Assembly (NCBI GenBank): GCA_014338405.1
Contig: JTDE01002302.1
Location: 34,606 to 98,605 of the forward strand
DNA from: Paragonimus skrjabini miyazakii
Lineage: Eukaryota; Platyhelminthes; Trematoda; Plagiorchiida; Troglotrematidae
Direction of reading: 5' to 3'
Length of the DNA: 64,000 bases
How positions within the stretch are numbered: position 1 is the first letter of the stretch; each line of letters starts with the position of its first letter. The notes under the pieces were generated by a model. The model was not told the DNA's origin, searched no databases, and saw only the letters and a program-made list of their open reading frames with translations. The translations under genes and the position numbers were made by a program. Of the stretch, positions 1 to 13,265 are shown in pieces.

Positions 1-748
1 TTGTATATGACAGGCAAATAGACATAGACAGGGTATATACAGGGTTGGTGGCATCAGATTCGGATCAGTCTGTCACAGCGACCGAAGCCAAAGGACACCT
101 ACGCTTAATCAACAGGGCATGGACACGCATACGGTCACATCGCGTATTATGTCGTCACCATCACGGCAACCCTGTTGGTTGTTTCAACCAATTGTGCTTC
201 GTTCAAACCTCCGAACGACCCGTTCTACACAATTGTGAACGCAGTTTGTCTGGCTATTCTGTCACTCACGTTGTCTGTCAGTTCACTTCCAATTGCGGCG
301 ACGATTACTCAGTGAGAACAAATAGACAACTATCTCACCAAGTGGCAGACCACGTTCGCGCCTTCGCTACCTGATTAAAACAACTCATGGCACGACATTC
401 TCTAACCCGTAAATCCATTACTCGAAGCCCCGCATCATCGATGGCCAGAAACCTCATGATAACGGTCATCAGGTTGACCCACTTAGATCATTCGAAATAT
501 TTTTACGTCATCAGAATCCGAAGCTACTGGCCTTTAGCGAATCCACGTTGATCAGACCTCAGCAAGCGGCGCTATATGCACAAAACTGGTTGAAGCAACC
601 CATTGGATCGCCTTGGTGGTGATGACATAATATGTGGTATGACTGTATACGTGTCTATACCATGTCTTTCTCCATTCGTATGCCATATATAACTCGCATG
701 TTTTACATTTGTAACTGATGAAAGTGAACGAAATGTTAACATATCGCA
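1..748 (+). mobile_element. 3' part of a degenerate Penelope-like element (GIY-YIG domain and 3' UTR)
   Basis: Seen: an open stretch 45-374 ends in THVVCQFTSNCGDDYSVRTN followed by RQLSHQVADHV (residues about 74-104). This matches the C-terminal GIY-YIG endonuclease of Penelope-like retroelements, which reads like V-x-Y-x-F-C-CG-x-x-Y-x-G-R-T-x-R-x-L-x-x-R-x-x-x-H. The tyrosine and glycine core is eroded (YSVR for YIGR). Further along, LYAQNWLKQPIGSPW (570-617) matches the typical tail of these proteins. From about 595 to 748 the DNA aligns with the minus-strand copy at 44550-44700, including the shared word AAATGTTAACATATCGCA. The 5' part lies outside the window. Stops and frameshifts make it inactive. 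Confidence 0.75.
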
Positions 749-1951
749 CTTACTTAGGAAGATGCATCAACAGTGAACGCGATCAGACCAGGATTAGAGA
801 CGATACCACAACATTGATTGCCGAATAACCATATGATTACCTATAGTCCAGATAAAGTGTGGATCGGGTTGTACGGCATTGAAGTTAAGGAGGGAGTCTT
901 GAAGAAGCGGATCCAAGCACGGTGATAAAAGTCAGACAGCAGAAGTATTTCGTGACTGTTTTCTGCTTAAAGTGAACACATTAGGAACTTAATCCCGACA
1001 GAGTTTGCTACTTTGGTCTAGTGATACGGTTTGTGCTTTGCGCCACTCTTAAGATTTGCACTACTTATTGATTCGGTTCTGTCGGGTACATGCAGGTCAT
1101 ATAAGTCAGAGAGAGATGTTATAATCACAAGATTGTATGCTGTGAGTGGAGATATTTCATGAGGATACGATACATATAACATCATTAGTTTCGCAATTAC
1201 TGTAATGTTGTTCACTTAGTAAATAATGAGAGTAGAAAATACATCCCATGAAGGAAACTCTTCTGACTACCCAACGGTTGACCCTAACCGCCAGGGACTT
1301 ATTCAGTGCGATCAAGAACTTTTCGATATAATTCAGCAACATGACGTAGCCTTATAGACACTTAATGTATGCAACAGTACCGATGATCAGACACCACTTC
1401 GTCGACAGACTTAAGTAACTCACCCGTTCCAGTTGAATCGGACTAATCAACGGTTAGTTCCGTCTTATATACCCCAGTAAACCTGCTGTCTGGTAAGTCC
1501 GACGACGAATAAGAGGCGTGGAGTGGGGTCCGTCAAGTCAAATTCTTTTTATTGCATAAACTGTTGCAAAGCGCTCTTCCGCAAACAGCAAACGTATTTA
1601 CTCGTACAATAAATTCTTACAAAGTGAACCCAGGTTGTGTTGCTTTGTTTATTCATTAGATCACTTGCAAGATGCAAACGCCATTGTCTCACGAAGAATG
1701 AGAGAACAGGTAATCGTATTACTCCTAACTGACAGAAAGCCATTAGGATCAATCAACCTGTTCGTTAATCAGACTAACGGCGTCCTATGTAGTAAACGAG
1801 TTAACGAGCATAAACTGACTGTGTCGAGCACTGATTGTGAAAGCCGAAGGAATGTGTGGACATAGAGACCGGCATAACGATCAAGTTTCCGGAGCACTGA
1901 ATATTTGTGACGAAGTACAAAAACGGTTTTTAGTTCAGACTGATTAAGACG
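749..1951. other. No recognisable feature
   Basis: AT-rich DNA; open frames under 80 codons with no family signature. A minor open stretch at 1635-1865 shows nothing recognisable. Confidence 0.6.
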
Positions 1952-2023
1952 TTGATCACTGCGCCAATGACTTCACACTGTGCAACCTTAAATTATCATA
2001 TGCGAACTCTCAACCACCTTTGC
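1952..2023 (-). mobile_element. SINE head fragment
   Basis: The words CACTGCGCCAATGACTTCAC and AATTATCATATGCGAAC match, on the minus strand, the tRNA-like head and 5' end of SINE copy B. It lies back to back with the plus-strand copy that begins a few bases later. Confidence 0.6.
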
Positions 2024-2027
2024 TTGT

Positions 2028-2262
2028 GAGTAATGATCAGGTTGCCCGATCACCTCGGGAGAAGATACAGTTCTAGTCATGGCCGTGGCAAGGATGTGCA
2101 CTACTGTCGAGCTCTAACGAGAGCAAAACTTCAGCCAAGCGCTTCTTTTCGAAATGGACCAACTAGAAAGTTCATGGGAATGAGACAGCTGTAATCAATT
2201 ATGGGTGATGTTTAATCTATATGAAAACCAAAATACCCTAAGTCTCACCAGTGATTAAGATG
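2028..2262 (+). mobile_element. SINE copy with mutated hammerhead
   Basis: Contains GTGCACTACTGTCGAGCTCT, then AACGAGAGCAAAAC: stem II is kept, but the core CTGANGA reads CTGTCGA and GAAA follows a damaged base (GCAAAA). Body CGCTTCTTTTCGAAATGGAC and tail AATTATGGGTGATG are clear. Ribozyme predicted inactive. Confidence 0.65.
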
Positions 2263-4489
2263 TGGGTGTTTCTGGTCGACTACTGGTTACAATGTGATCG
2301 GATGGCTTCATGCTTGTCCCGACCATCTTAATTGGTTTATTCGGCCTAAACCAAACTGCTTCATCGACAATGAGTAACTCGATCAGATAGTGTTTTCGGA
2401 CAAACATTTTAATCTGTCGTCTGTTTTAGTGGCGGAGGTATTTATAGCAGCACCAAAACGAAAATATCTTGGGGACAACGCAACGGAAATAAAGTTTTTT
2501 CTCTCGCAAGCAAGAGGATTGTAATACTGTTGAGAATACTGTTGAAAACAGATGGAATGTTCCCGATCTCATCTTTGTGTTCTCGTTGATAGACGAAACT
2601 ATCAGAATTTGAGTAAATCAGTGCTGCTCAATCCAACAATTTTCTATAACACAGATGGACAGTGCACGCAGGGCGACAGCCTTCATCAATAAATTTCACT
2701 AAACAGGTTGAAAACGCAATCAGTCATGATGAAGCTGGCGACATTTATCGTGTGGACTCATTTGCTTGGTCAACATACCAGGCTAACAGATCGATTAGCA
2801 ACTAAATTTAGCACTGAGAAGGAACACAATATGTAGGCAAACCGAAGCATACATTGACCTTTTATCGGTACACTTTTTATAAGGTGTTTCCCATGTTGTT
2901 GCTTGCAAAACAACATCCACTCCAGTCGGGACCTCTAAACCGTTGACGGCTGACTGTAAGTAACCCAAAACGTGGAAGTCTGGTTATGTAAAATCCAGTG
3001 TGCGAGCGATATCATAATTTTATAACAGCCTTACCAACAGAGCCCGTGACTCTATAAAACGGTAATGGACAAAGCAGTCACTCGAACTGATCACAGAAAA
3101 GCAATAATATTGAATGATGTGCCTACCAAACCATTTTCTGTTGATCACAATTCTGAACCTGTTAGAAGCAATTGTAACTTCCGTGATCGCAAGCATTACT
3201 AGCTTACCCATGGTTTCTGTCAAGTTAAATGTCACAAATGCTGTGAGGTCGAACGGGTCCAAACAGTGTGTCAGAATGTTAAGGCTTGCCTAATACTTCA
3301 ACGCTGAAAACAATGTGATCTTCCTGCCGATTTTAAATCTATTGTTATTACTTTTAACTCCCGTAATGTGCACCACATTAGTTTGCGAACGGACACGTTA
3401 AACATTCGGTTATTATCGTTACTATTGTTACAATTGATAACGTTTCGCGTTTGAAGCCTGAGATTTCATTGAAACCGACTGATATTTTGTGAAGAACACC
3501 AACAGATAATGCTTCCCATTCTAAATTCGTTTGAACACTCTCGTTGCGATGCTTAGTCTGGCGTTTCGGTTTTTCCATTTTTGAGTGTTCACTCTGGTCC
3601 ATCCATTATTGTTTTAAAATGTACAAAAATTTTAATGTCTCACTTCTGCTACTCACCAATATATTTTAACCTAAACTGGATGACAGTTGTTTCGATGATC
3701 TCAGACCTCAGAAAGAATGTGTTTAAATACACAAAGCCCGGATGTTAACGGCACACTAATCTTTATGGAGGGATGTGCCGGTTCGTTTGATTTATGTACA
3801 CCGATCGATGAAACACAGAAAGATATATTCTCCAAAGCATTCTGATACCTGTCCACTGTTCCTCTTGAGTGATATCCATAGCGACTATACTAAAACTTCA
3901 TAGTAAAATTTCACAAATGTATGACTATTGTAGAATTGATCTTAATCGATTTGTACTACAACGAATTTGTGCTATGTATGAGTTGGAGGATATTCAGCGT
4001 CATTTATGTGGCTTCCAGTTTTCCTTTAAACTTGAACTTATATGGCCTGTTTGCAAATTCCCCTCGATGATGAGGCTGGTAAACTAACTACAATCATCAC
4101 TTCGATCGGAATAATCCGTTATCAGCTTCTGTCTTTAGTGATTCTTCCATTTGTTTCCAATATCTTATAAATCTCATTTCTGCCAATTTAGAAGGAATTG
4201 ATTAATCACGATGATCTTATTCTGTGTGTTTTAAATAAAACCATCTATGGCAATCGATTGTTTAGTTTATATGAACGAGTTTTAATTTACAGTGTTACTA
4301 TATGTTCCTGTCTAAGTTGTTTCGTCATGGCTATCTGATTGATGAAAATGAGTCTCGTCCAGATCCCAGTCGATTGTATCATGCACGTAATACTCGTTCT
4401 CCTAAAAATCACCACAAAATTTCATCTTTATTCAGTTTGTCAAAAAGTTCTATTTCTCATCTGTCTTATGTTTAATCGATTAGGCAAGG
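2263..4489. other. No firm feature; possible upstream part of the gypsy remnant
   Basis: From about 3.87 kb codon use becomes schistosome-like AT-rich with short open stretches (3869-4087; about 4303-4473, beginning MFLSKLFRHGYLIDENESRP). These lie just upstream of the RNase H remnant, but I cannot recognise RT motifs in them. Confidence 0.4.
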
Positions 4490-5260
4490 GTGCTTTTTGA
4501 ATTGACAGACCAAAAGTATTTTCGGGAAACTGCAATACACGAACAAACTTTCGGGAACATTAGAAGTTTCTCGTTCACCAGCACTGTTTTGCGTCCATTT
4601 ATTCGAAATGCAAAGTCAGCTATGATTGATGGTGTCAACCCTATTAAACAGGGTGGTCATCCTGTGTTATACAGTTCTAGACCATTCATTGCTGCCAAAC
4701 GCCCAAACCGAAAAACATTCAGAAACGTTACGGATTATTACAAAAAATGAGCGGTGCTCATTTCAATGCTGTTACTATGACGAGTTGAAAGTCGTTTACA
4801 ATCCTCATCGTTCTCTTACCAAAATATCTATAGCAATGGGTCAGAGGTGGAATGTTGCACCTGTTGCATATTCTTGCAACATGCAAAATATATTATGCAT
4901 GCAAACTACTTATCTCAATAGGCCGAACATGAGGAGGGTAGTGGTTATGATTACTTGTTAATTCAGCCATTCCCAACAGTTTGACTTACGAATCTAAAAG
5001 GTATAATCACTGTCATCTACCAGACATCATTGGAAGACGGAAGTGAAACTTGCTTTTCGTAAACTACAAAAGCAACCAAAAGGAACTTCAGTTACACCAG
5101 ATGGAATATTGTACATTAGTGATTGGACTATTGTTCCTCCAGCAGTACGAGTTGCCGTCTCGGACACTGTTCACTTTGACGACCTCACCACTAACGCATT
5201 TAGCCCACGTGACTGTTCAGTGGTCACAGTCGATTCAGAGTTTAGTGCGAGTTAGCAAAA
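4490..5260 (+). mobile_element. Degenerate Ty3/gypsy pol remnant: RNase H to integrase zinc-binding region
   Basis: Three consecutive pieces in pol order. At about 4640-4700 a frame reads GVNPIKQGGHPVLYSSRPFI, like the gypsy RNase H G-A-V-L-x-Q-x-GHPV-x-Y-x-SR. At about 4810-4920, in another frame, SLTKISIAMGQRWNVAPVAY and then a short tail ending TTYLNR resemble the end of RNase H (MVQRW-x-x-x-LSAY-x-Y-x-I-Q, ADxLSR). At 5097-5190 SVTPDGILYISDWTIVPPAV and RVAVSDTVHFDD resemble the integrase zinc-binding module (DG-x-L-x-x-x-x-R-x-V-V-P-x-x-x-R-x-x-V-L-x-x-x-H). Frameshifts separate them, so it is non-functional. The spacing of about 440 bases between the first and last piece fits the usual layout. 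Confidence 0.6.
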
Positions 5261-8200
5261 CTCGCGTGAACTGGGCTCACAAACTACTCCCTGAACCTTC
5301 CAAATAGACTTCGTGACATGCATTTTATGAACTATGGCAACATGTGTTCCATTTCAACACAAATAGTATACCTAGATTGTTACTGATGAGCATTACAATA
5401 TTTCATTAAACGTAACTGTTATAGCTCTGTGGAAGGTGTCTTATGTGTTAGTTACTGAAAGTTGACTGTGACTGTCATCTCACAGAAGGAGAGATTAATG
5501 ATTGGCTAAAGAACGTAAACTTTTGTCGTTTATGAAATGTGCACATCAGTTGCAATTCGTCAGAACCGATGAAAGATTTGTGTTATAAAAATTGCAGTCA
5601 AATTCACAAGTCCTTCTATTTATGTGGAGCTTGATAATGGAGTCAATAACATGGTAATGCAATACAGAAATATCCAGCAGGTCACAGCGTTTGAAACTTC
5701 GGCTAAGATTTTCATAGACGTGATCTGGGAATCCATACGGTTGTTCTGGACCCAGCTAAATGTGTCTTTCATCGCACTATCGAACTTCGGCTATCAAGAG
5801 GACTTGTGCTGAATAGTGTTGATGCCGGTATGTGTCCCTTACTTGATTTACCAGATTGTTCACAGCAGTTCAAACTTGATGATTACCTCGTGTACAATTA
5901 AAAGGTTATGTATTTACAATACAATCTCTTTTGAGTCTATTCCAGATTCAGCTATCAGTCGCAATTCGTACACCAAATTTGATAAACCAAAATTAAGGAA
6001 ATTAAGGAAATAGGAGAGACTAATAATAACGAATCAACTCTGCCATTATCGATCCTAATTATCATTCAAACTTTAGTAATGGCACTAGTTATCAGTGTAC
6101 CAAAGTGTTTATCTGCTTGACATCATCTTGTACATTTATAGGTGTTCTGCCGCAGAAATGAAATTTCGTTATCTGTCACTGTGTCTGCAGTAGTGATCGG
6201 ACCCAGCGTCAAATTCAGGCCATATCACTGCGTTTCATCATGTCTTGATACAAAATATTACACATCAGTGGCAGGTCTTTGGGTCTTCAATAAGGGTACC
6301 AACGGAATAACCATGAGCGCGTTTTGTCCAATGTAGCAATATGCCAACTTATCAGAAACCACAGAAGGTTTCTGACAGTGAACTCTAGGAATACAATACA
6401 GCTGAAGTGTTCTGAGTTATGAAAAACACAAATAACGAACATAGTCAATCAATCGTACTTTTGACCTCGTTTAAGAATGAAAGGGGTCAGCAACAGAAGT
6501 ACCTTCCAACTTTCGTGAATAAGTTATCAACAATCACATGGTCAGTTAATTCATAATAAGAATAGCTCTGTATGTTGATCCATTATTCTAAAGTTCTTAG
6601 ACGCGTAGTTCATTATACGGTTTGAATTCGTAATATTTCAAGATTAACCAGTGAAAGATGATGCTCTTGGAGTGATATACAAAGACTATTTCCTAACGAT
6701 CTTATGTTGGTTAAACAACGTAGAACAAAGAAATATCCTCAATTTTTATTTCCGGTCTATCAGAATATTTCCAGTCCTCCACGATACAAGCGCTTAACAA
6801 TTTCAAAATTATCTTCCCATCAGTTAACTTCGAAACAACATTCATCTGGTTGTGTTTCCCGTTGAATAGATTGACAGTCACAAACGTATTGATGTTTTTT
6901 TAGGGGAACACAGCTCCATTAGTTTACAGATGGACAGGCGCCACGTTTACTCTGTGATGCACTGAAGAACCAAAACAACTTCAGTAGTCGACCTATTCAT
7001 CTTGACGTCATTAACACGTTGACTTCGTGCTTGCTATTACAATAGCCAGTAGACTGTCATATTGTAACATCCATCTGGCCATGCGTGAACACCACAAATC
7101 ATCTCATCTATTCATTGTCCATGACAAGTGAGCAACCAAAACAGACCAGTTTATACAATCAAATTTTAATCGCTAACTGACCAGAAGCAAGATAAAAACA
7201 AACCCAGTATATGCATACGAGCGCTGGCCATGCTCCTGACAACCAATCAAGAGCCTGTATGTCTCTAACTTTGGAAATCTAAGTGCTCTTTTAGAAACAA
7301 ACTCAATAAACATAAACAGGTTTGCTCCGTAAGCCATTCTCCCCCGATTATAACATAACGGATCATAATATCGGCCTAAGCTATCGTCGCTATTATTTTC
7401 TAAAACGGAACATTCTCTCCCCAAGTCCTACGTTATGACTTCACCTTCGATATCCATTACCAGCAGATTTGAAGCGAGCGGCCTTCTCGTTAATAAATTT
7501 GCATGCGTAAATGTGCATTCACAGACCCATTAGGACTAAAGCATGTCATAATCTAACTTAGAGATCAACTTTTCATCTTTAGTCTGTCTGGAATACATCT
7601 TCTTCTCTGGCAACCGACAAGCGGCCACCATGACATAGAGGGTGAACATTGTCTGTATGTTCTCTGCACATACATTTACTACTAAAATATGAAGCAAAAG
7701 TAGCAATCCAGACAATCACGTGGGTCGTCTGCTCGATAATACCACCAGTAACAATGAGCATTTGCATGCACACTTCTCTGTTGTTATATATTTGCCGTTC
7801 CCCTGTTTTTGACGAAGCGTAACGGCTAACGTGGGTGATGTTATGTCGTTTTCCAGTGCTGTGAACGTTTTTTTCAGATTATTTGCAGAGTTATTGTAAT
7901 TTCCTCAACGACTCATAAGGTGCAATAGTAGCATGGTCCATTTGCTAAAAAAAGACGCAATTTTAATTGTTAGTTTAAGCTTAATCATACCGAAATTAAT
8001 CCACTGATGTGAAGTGGGTTACAAAAGTTATAGAGAAAGTCATCTGAGATGGCTTAAATGTAGTCTATTAGAAATTGCTCCTACCACCGTGCTATTCAAA
8101 ACCCATTGGTTAAAAATGTATCAGACATCGTTCACAAACATTTTACCTACCACCACAACGCGGTTGATGAAAAAATCCCCCAAGTGTTTGACCCTCCTTC

Positions 8201-11200
8201 AATAGACAAATGACCTGCATCCTTTTGAGGGGTGTGGTAGCGTTATCGGGGTCTGTCAGAATGGAAACCTTAAAGAAAAAGGCATCAGGACCGTGAACAG
8301 GACAGCTGTTTACTCGACTTACAACATGTGCCTAATGTCGACCGAAGTTGACAAGCTTTCGATACGTCACCGCTTCTAAGGCCATTCATATCGGATTATA
8401 TGAAGTAGACACTAATCTTAATAGTTCGTACGGATAGTTAGACTTCATCCACCCACAACTGATCAGATTCACATTTTGGGACAGTCATTGCGCAAATGAT
8501 AACATTCGTATGGTCAACCTTCGTTAATTGGATCCCATTCATAACTCTTTCTAAGACTGTGGCGCAGAAAACCTGTCATTGAGAAGCATCGAAATGGGGC
8601 AATCACTACGACCCGAATGATTGCCTATAGAGGAAAAATTGAACAGTATCAACATAAGCTAACCGAAGGGACATCTAGTCGACTTGTCAAATCATTACCT
8701 TCGAATGTTACTTTCCCACCCCCATCCTTGTCAGTCACGGAGAGCATGGACTCGATCTCTTCATCTGAAAGCAAATGACACTGAACGAAATGGGTACAAG
8801 TCTGATTGGTTCAGAGCGACTAAATTTCGCCTACAGATCGTGTATCTTCAACACGCGTAAAAATGCGTGTACCTTTGTCTGTTTTGTAATCGTCACATTC
8901 CCTTGTGGGTAAAGTACACGCTACCAACAACTAATTCTAGCAAGGTAAACAGTGTTACTAATAAGTAGTGTGGCAGATTTATGAATTTAGATGAGACCCA
9001 GTATTAAATTTGAGTGCCGTTATTTAGTTCGACTGCATTGATGGAACTTGAAAGCACCAAGACTCTTCATTTGGTAGTAGACCGTTATAGCAGAATGTTA
9101 CGTCTCGTAAGTTTCTCGTTTTATTCTGCCGGCTGCATATCTAAAACTACCGCTTACATATGGTTGACATGCAGCACGTATCTTGCTGCTGTTTCCCACT
9201 TGTCCCTCAAATGCGTGCCCCTCACGGTCTTGGTAGTAATTTACCACATTTCCTTGCCTCTTAAGTAAATTTCCGATTCCTCGACAGTCTGAACGTATAA
9301 AAACGTGACAGGCCTACATAGGAGATGGCTAGTGACCTTTTGGAACAGCTATCGGAAGCAATGACCTAAAAATATCGAGGAAATCACATTACATACAGAC
9401 CTCGGTTTCAAATCACGTACTGGAGATATTTCATCCGGATGACCTGGGTAATTCGTTTTATAAGGCACTACATAGTCAGAAGCCGATGTTACTGACCTTC
9501 ATGGAGGCAGCGCGTATCCAAAAGACGACGATTCAATCGAGATTACTTCCTTGCACCGATATTTTGATCCATGAGCACCTTCCCACAAAGTGTGATCTGT
9601 AACAGACTCGGATGAAATACGGAATTGAAGTTAAAGATGTCAACCCGTATTTCATTATGCTCACCTACAAACAAACACCTTACGTGCTTGAACTCAAGGG
9701 ATAAAATAGATAGCCGGTCGGAGATTTGGACCAGAAAACTACATATTAAGAGGGTTGACTCAAATTTCACGGGACTATCGGTTATTTTAATATTGCCTGT
9801 GATGAGACGAGCACTGCAATTAATAGGTGATTTGTTGACCTCCCGTTGGTTTGTGTGAATGCAATCTGCCTTAGGCTAACTGGCTGTATTCGTCGCGGTC
9901 GCAGGAACTTGAAACCGGCTACGGAATGTCAGCGTTTGTACAAACAATCTGAAGCATCAGATAATTGGTTTTTCCTATTAGGATGACTGTGGTCAGTGCC
10001 AAAAGCAGATTTTATGCATATATATCTCGACAAAATTGTCTGACCACCAGACACGTTCCAACAGTTTTTCTTTCGCATGCATACGGAGATATCAGCTAGC
10101 CCCTTTTGAAAAGGAGTATTGTTGACCAGCATTTACAGGAGAGAAACTCGAGTTCAGTGTTTCTTTCCAAGAAGGACCAGTTGATCAATCTATGGGGATA
10201 CTGAAGCTTTAATCAACTATAAAATATGTTCAGCTTATATCACTTGACTCCTTTCCCATTTATCATTATCATCTTTATTGTTCTCGTGCTGATTACATGA
10301 TTTTCGCAATAAACAAACAATTTTTATTTCAGAACCGTTGGCTGCGCTTTATTTGGAAGACTGTCGGAGATGTCTCCATTTCTCTAGAAACAGTTTGCTT
10401 TGCAAACTATTGCACGGATATATGACTTTCCATCATTTACGATGGTTCTTCACGTTTCGTTATTATTTTTGGCATCCTGATCACACGTTCGTCTTACTGT
10501 ATTATATGTTCTTTGTGTAGTCCATTTATTGACCTTGCCTTCTTATTGGTTGCAAACCCCACAAATACGAACGAGTTTGGGATCCTGTTGTCTTTGGACT
10601 GAACGACATAATAAGACTCTGGTTGAAGTTCAGACTTCTTCATGTCTTCATGCGTTCGCTTTGGATGGTCGAGTTGGCTGCAAATTTCCGAGTTAATCAT
10701 GTATACTTCGTCATTCGCTGCTTATTGTCATTATCCGTTGTTCCCTGATCCGCCGTGTCGTTAATAGTTGTTCTATTATCTGTTACAGTCAACTTACTCG
10801 CTCATAGATAGTAGATCAAACTACAAGAAAGACCTTTAATGAAAATGAATAATATAAAATAGTGACTGAAAATATTATATAAGAACATCATGAGAGCTAC
10901 AGTTGAGCAAAGGATGTGTTTGGAACTTCTTCTCGACACTTCCGTACGCTGATTCGGTATACTGCTGGTTCAATACCCCACCAATTTTCTGTTAGGTTGT
11001 GATTCGGAGTGCTGGTTTAGAAGTCCCAAACTTTACTGCGTCGAACTGGTAGCCACATCGTTGTGGTGCACTATTTATGAATTGATACTTGGTTTTGCTA
11101 CGAAACCACTGCACGCCGTCAGTTTGAAAATGAAAGCCAACTGACTGACCTAGTAGTCGGTGTCGCAGGTATTGTCTGACAAGAAATTTCACACACTCCT

Positions 11201-11734
11201 ATAGCAACAAATGTTCCTTCACAATCTGCAATCGACGACGGTTAGTGCATCAAGACATCACATTTTTTCTTCCCGAGAGCCAATGCTAATGATATTTTTA
11301 TGCTACCTGTCTCTTCAGGTTCGTTTTGCTGACTACTAATGTACATGGAACGCTATCAATAATTCTACAATGTATGACATCCAGCCTACAATAAGTGATA
11401 ACGCACTTGTTGCTGAGTCAACTGAAGGATTTCCGTAATGTTTCATGATGTTTACCCTCAATATGACATTCTAAAATCGGATCTATTCTTATTTGGCTTC
11501 ATCATTTAGAGGCAATCCGAATAGTGATTGAACCAGCTACCTTTCCCGTTATCAGACAATACTTTCATAAGCTCGGCCACTTGTGCTATGAGCATCGCCT
11601 CTGACGGGGATTTTGTATGTAATAGATTTATAGCCGGTTTATATTCCAAGGTGGACTGTATCCATCCACATTTGAACGATAGTTAGGGTAACCGTAAGTG
11701 GTGGGGGATTTTGACAAGCATAAATTGGACATAT
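5261..11734. other. No recognisable gene
   Basis: Mostly featureless AT-rich DNA. An 18-base near-tandem AAATTAAGGAAATTAAGG lies at about 5990. Open frames at 7173-7424 (minus), 9014-9268 and 9625-9858 show no family signature and no splice framing. Confidence 0.55.
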
Positions 11735-11970
11735 CGCATTGGGAGGTCACTGGAGTAGTGGTCAATAAGGTGTCTTCATGCAGATGCAGGATCCGGAGTT
11801 TAAATCTCAGAGGTGACAACGATATGCACTATTAACCAGTGCTAGTATGAATGAAATCCGAGTGTGGCGCTTCTTTCGAAATGGCCTGGTTAAAAGTCTA
11901 TGAGGGGGTGTCAGCTACGATCAATTTTTGGACATGTTCGATTTATACTGACCGAAATCCCGCTGTATTT
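11735..11970 (+). mobile_element. Diverged full-length SINE copy
   Basis: The head GGGAGGTCACTGGAGTAGTG and a B-box-like GGAGTTTAAATC (about 11796-11807) are followed by GATATGCACTATTAACCAGT, where the hammerhead core is lost, then GGCGCTTCTTTCGAAATGGC and TACGATCAATTTTTGGACAT. Same order as the intact copies. Confidence 0.6.
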
Positions 11971-13020
11971 TCTAGTAACATAACTTACTAAAATGTTGTA
12001 AGTAGTGTAATTAAATACTCAAATAAAACTGTCTGAGACGTGGAAATTGAACGATGGTGAACGGTAACTAACGATCGCAGTTGATAGGCCCGAGCCTACT
12101 CACTAGTGAAATTGTCGCCGGTGCGCATGATAATTCGGCGTAACTTGACTTTCGTAATATATCCATCGTTATCCTGATATACAATGAAAGATGTGAGGAA
12201 AAACAAAGCGTTATTATTATTGTACTTTACAATTCGTGCAGGTGAGGAGCCGGGGGACAAAACATCTCACTTGTGAACTGAAACCAATGGTGCCACTGTA
12301 ATTCAAAGCTGAAGTGAAAAACTATGCCAACGGTTTTATCATCGTTTTGTCCAACTTAATGTTCATCAAACTATACTCGTCATACTTCAGTTTCAATGAT
12401 CACAGACAGTCTGAGTGTTTCGAAGTACATCGCTATATTATCCAGTCAGAGTTTGAAAATAATTCACAGTTATCTGGTTTCCACTTAATTCGACTTATTA
12501 ATGGTGATTGTCCTGTATCACTGTTTAAAAGTATGTTCAGTTTGGTGTTATATGTCATCCTAACTAACCAGTGCCCTAGTGTATCTACGCGTTGCTTCCT
12601 CTCACAAAAGACACTCCGATCGGACAGGCACCATTGAAGGTTCCTAAACAATTTTCTGATAAAGTTCTTCGATCTTTAGCCAATCTCAATACAATGTAGT
12701 CATTGACCTCGATTAGACCAGGTTCTTCATGATATGTGTGAACAGGGTTGTACACGTTGATGCGAGAAAGAGAACAACTCAAACATACTAAAGTGTGTAG
12801 TAACTGTCTTTTCCGTGAGTTCAGCTGATGAAGCCACGAGTAGAAGTTTGAATGAAGATACAGTCCTCGTTTCTTCTAAGAACAAGGCGTTGATTATTAC
12901 TCAAGGTTTACCTTCTTTCCAGAGGTTCTTTAAAAAAAATACTGCATACGTTTTTTTCAATGATCAAGTGATGACGAAGACCGCAGTTGATTATTTCTTA
13001 ACTTTGATTAAACCATAAAA

Positions 13021-13209
13021 GTGTTCAGCTTCCCCGATTATTTGGAAAGCAGAATGAACAGAATCACTCTGTTCCATCCAATCGATAACCCCGTGATCAG
13101 GAATTCTCAGTTAGGTTGAAGTTACTGTCTTCATTGAACCAACTGTGCAACGATAGAACAGAATGATTCTGTTCATTCTCCTTTCGAAATGATCGGGCAA
13201 GCTGAACAT
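13021..13209. mobile_element. MITE-like element with 54-bp terminal inverted repeats
   Basis: The left arm 13021-13074 (starts GTGTTCAGCTTCCCCGATTA) and right arm 13156-13209 (ends GATCGGGCAAGCTGAACAT) are reverse complements at 48 of 54 positions by eye. The unit is 189 bases with no coding potential. No clear target-site duplication was seen. The MITE label is an inference from size and structure. Confidence 0.6.
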
Positions 13210-13265
13210 TATTCATACAAGGTTGTGGTTGAACGTTTAGATTTGATTATTCGGTCATGCCTATT

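Noticed and set aside
5461..5690. Apparent similarity between 5.46-5.69 kb and 15.1-15.3 kb (GATTGGYTAAA words; LD-GV-like frames)
   Set aside because: Similarity by eye is too low and broken to support a shared element without alignment.
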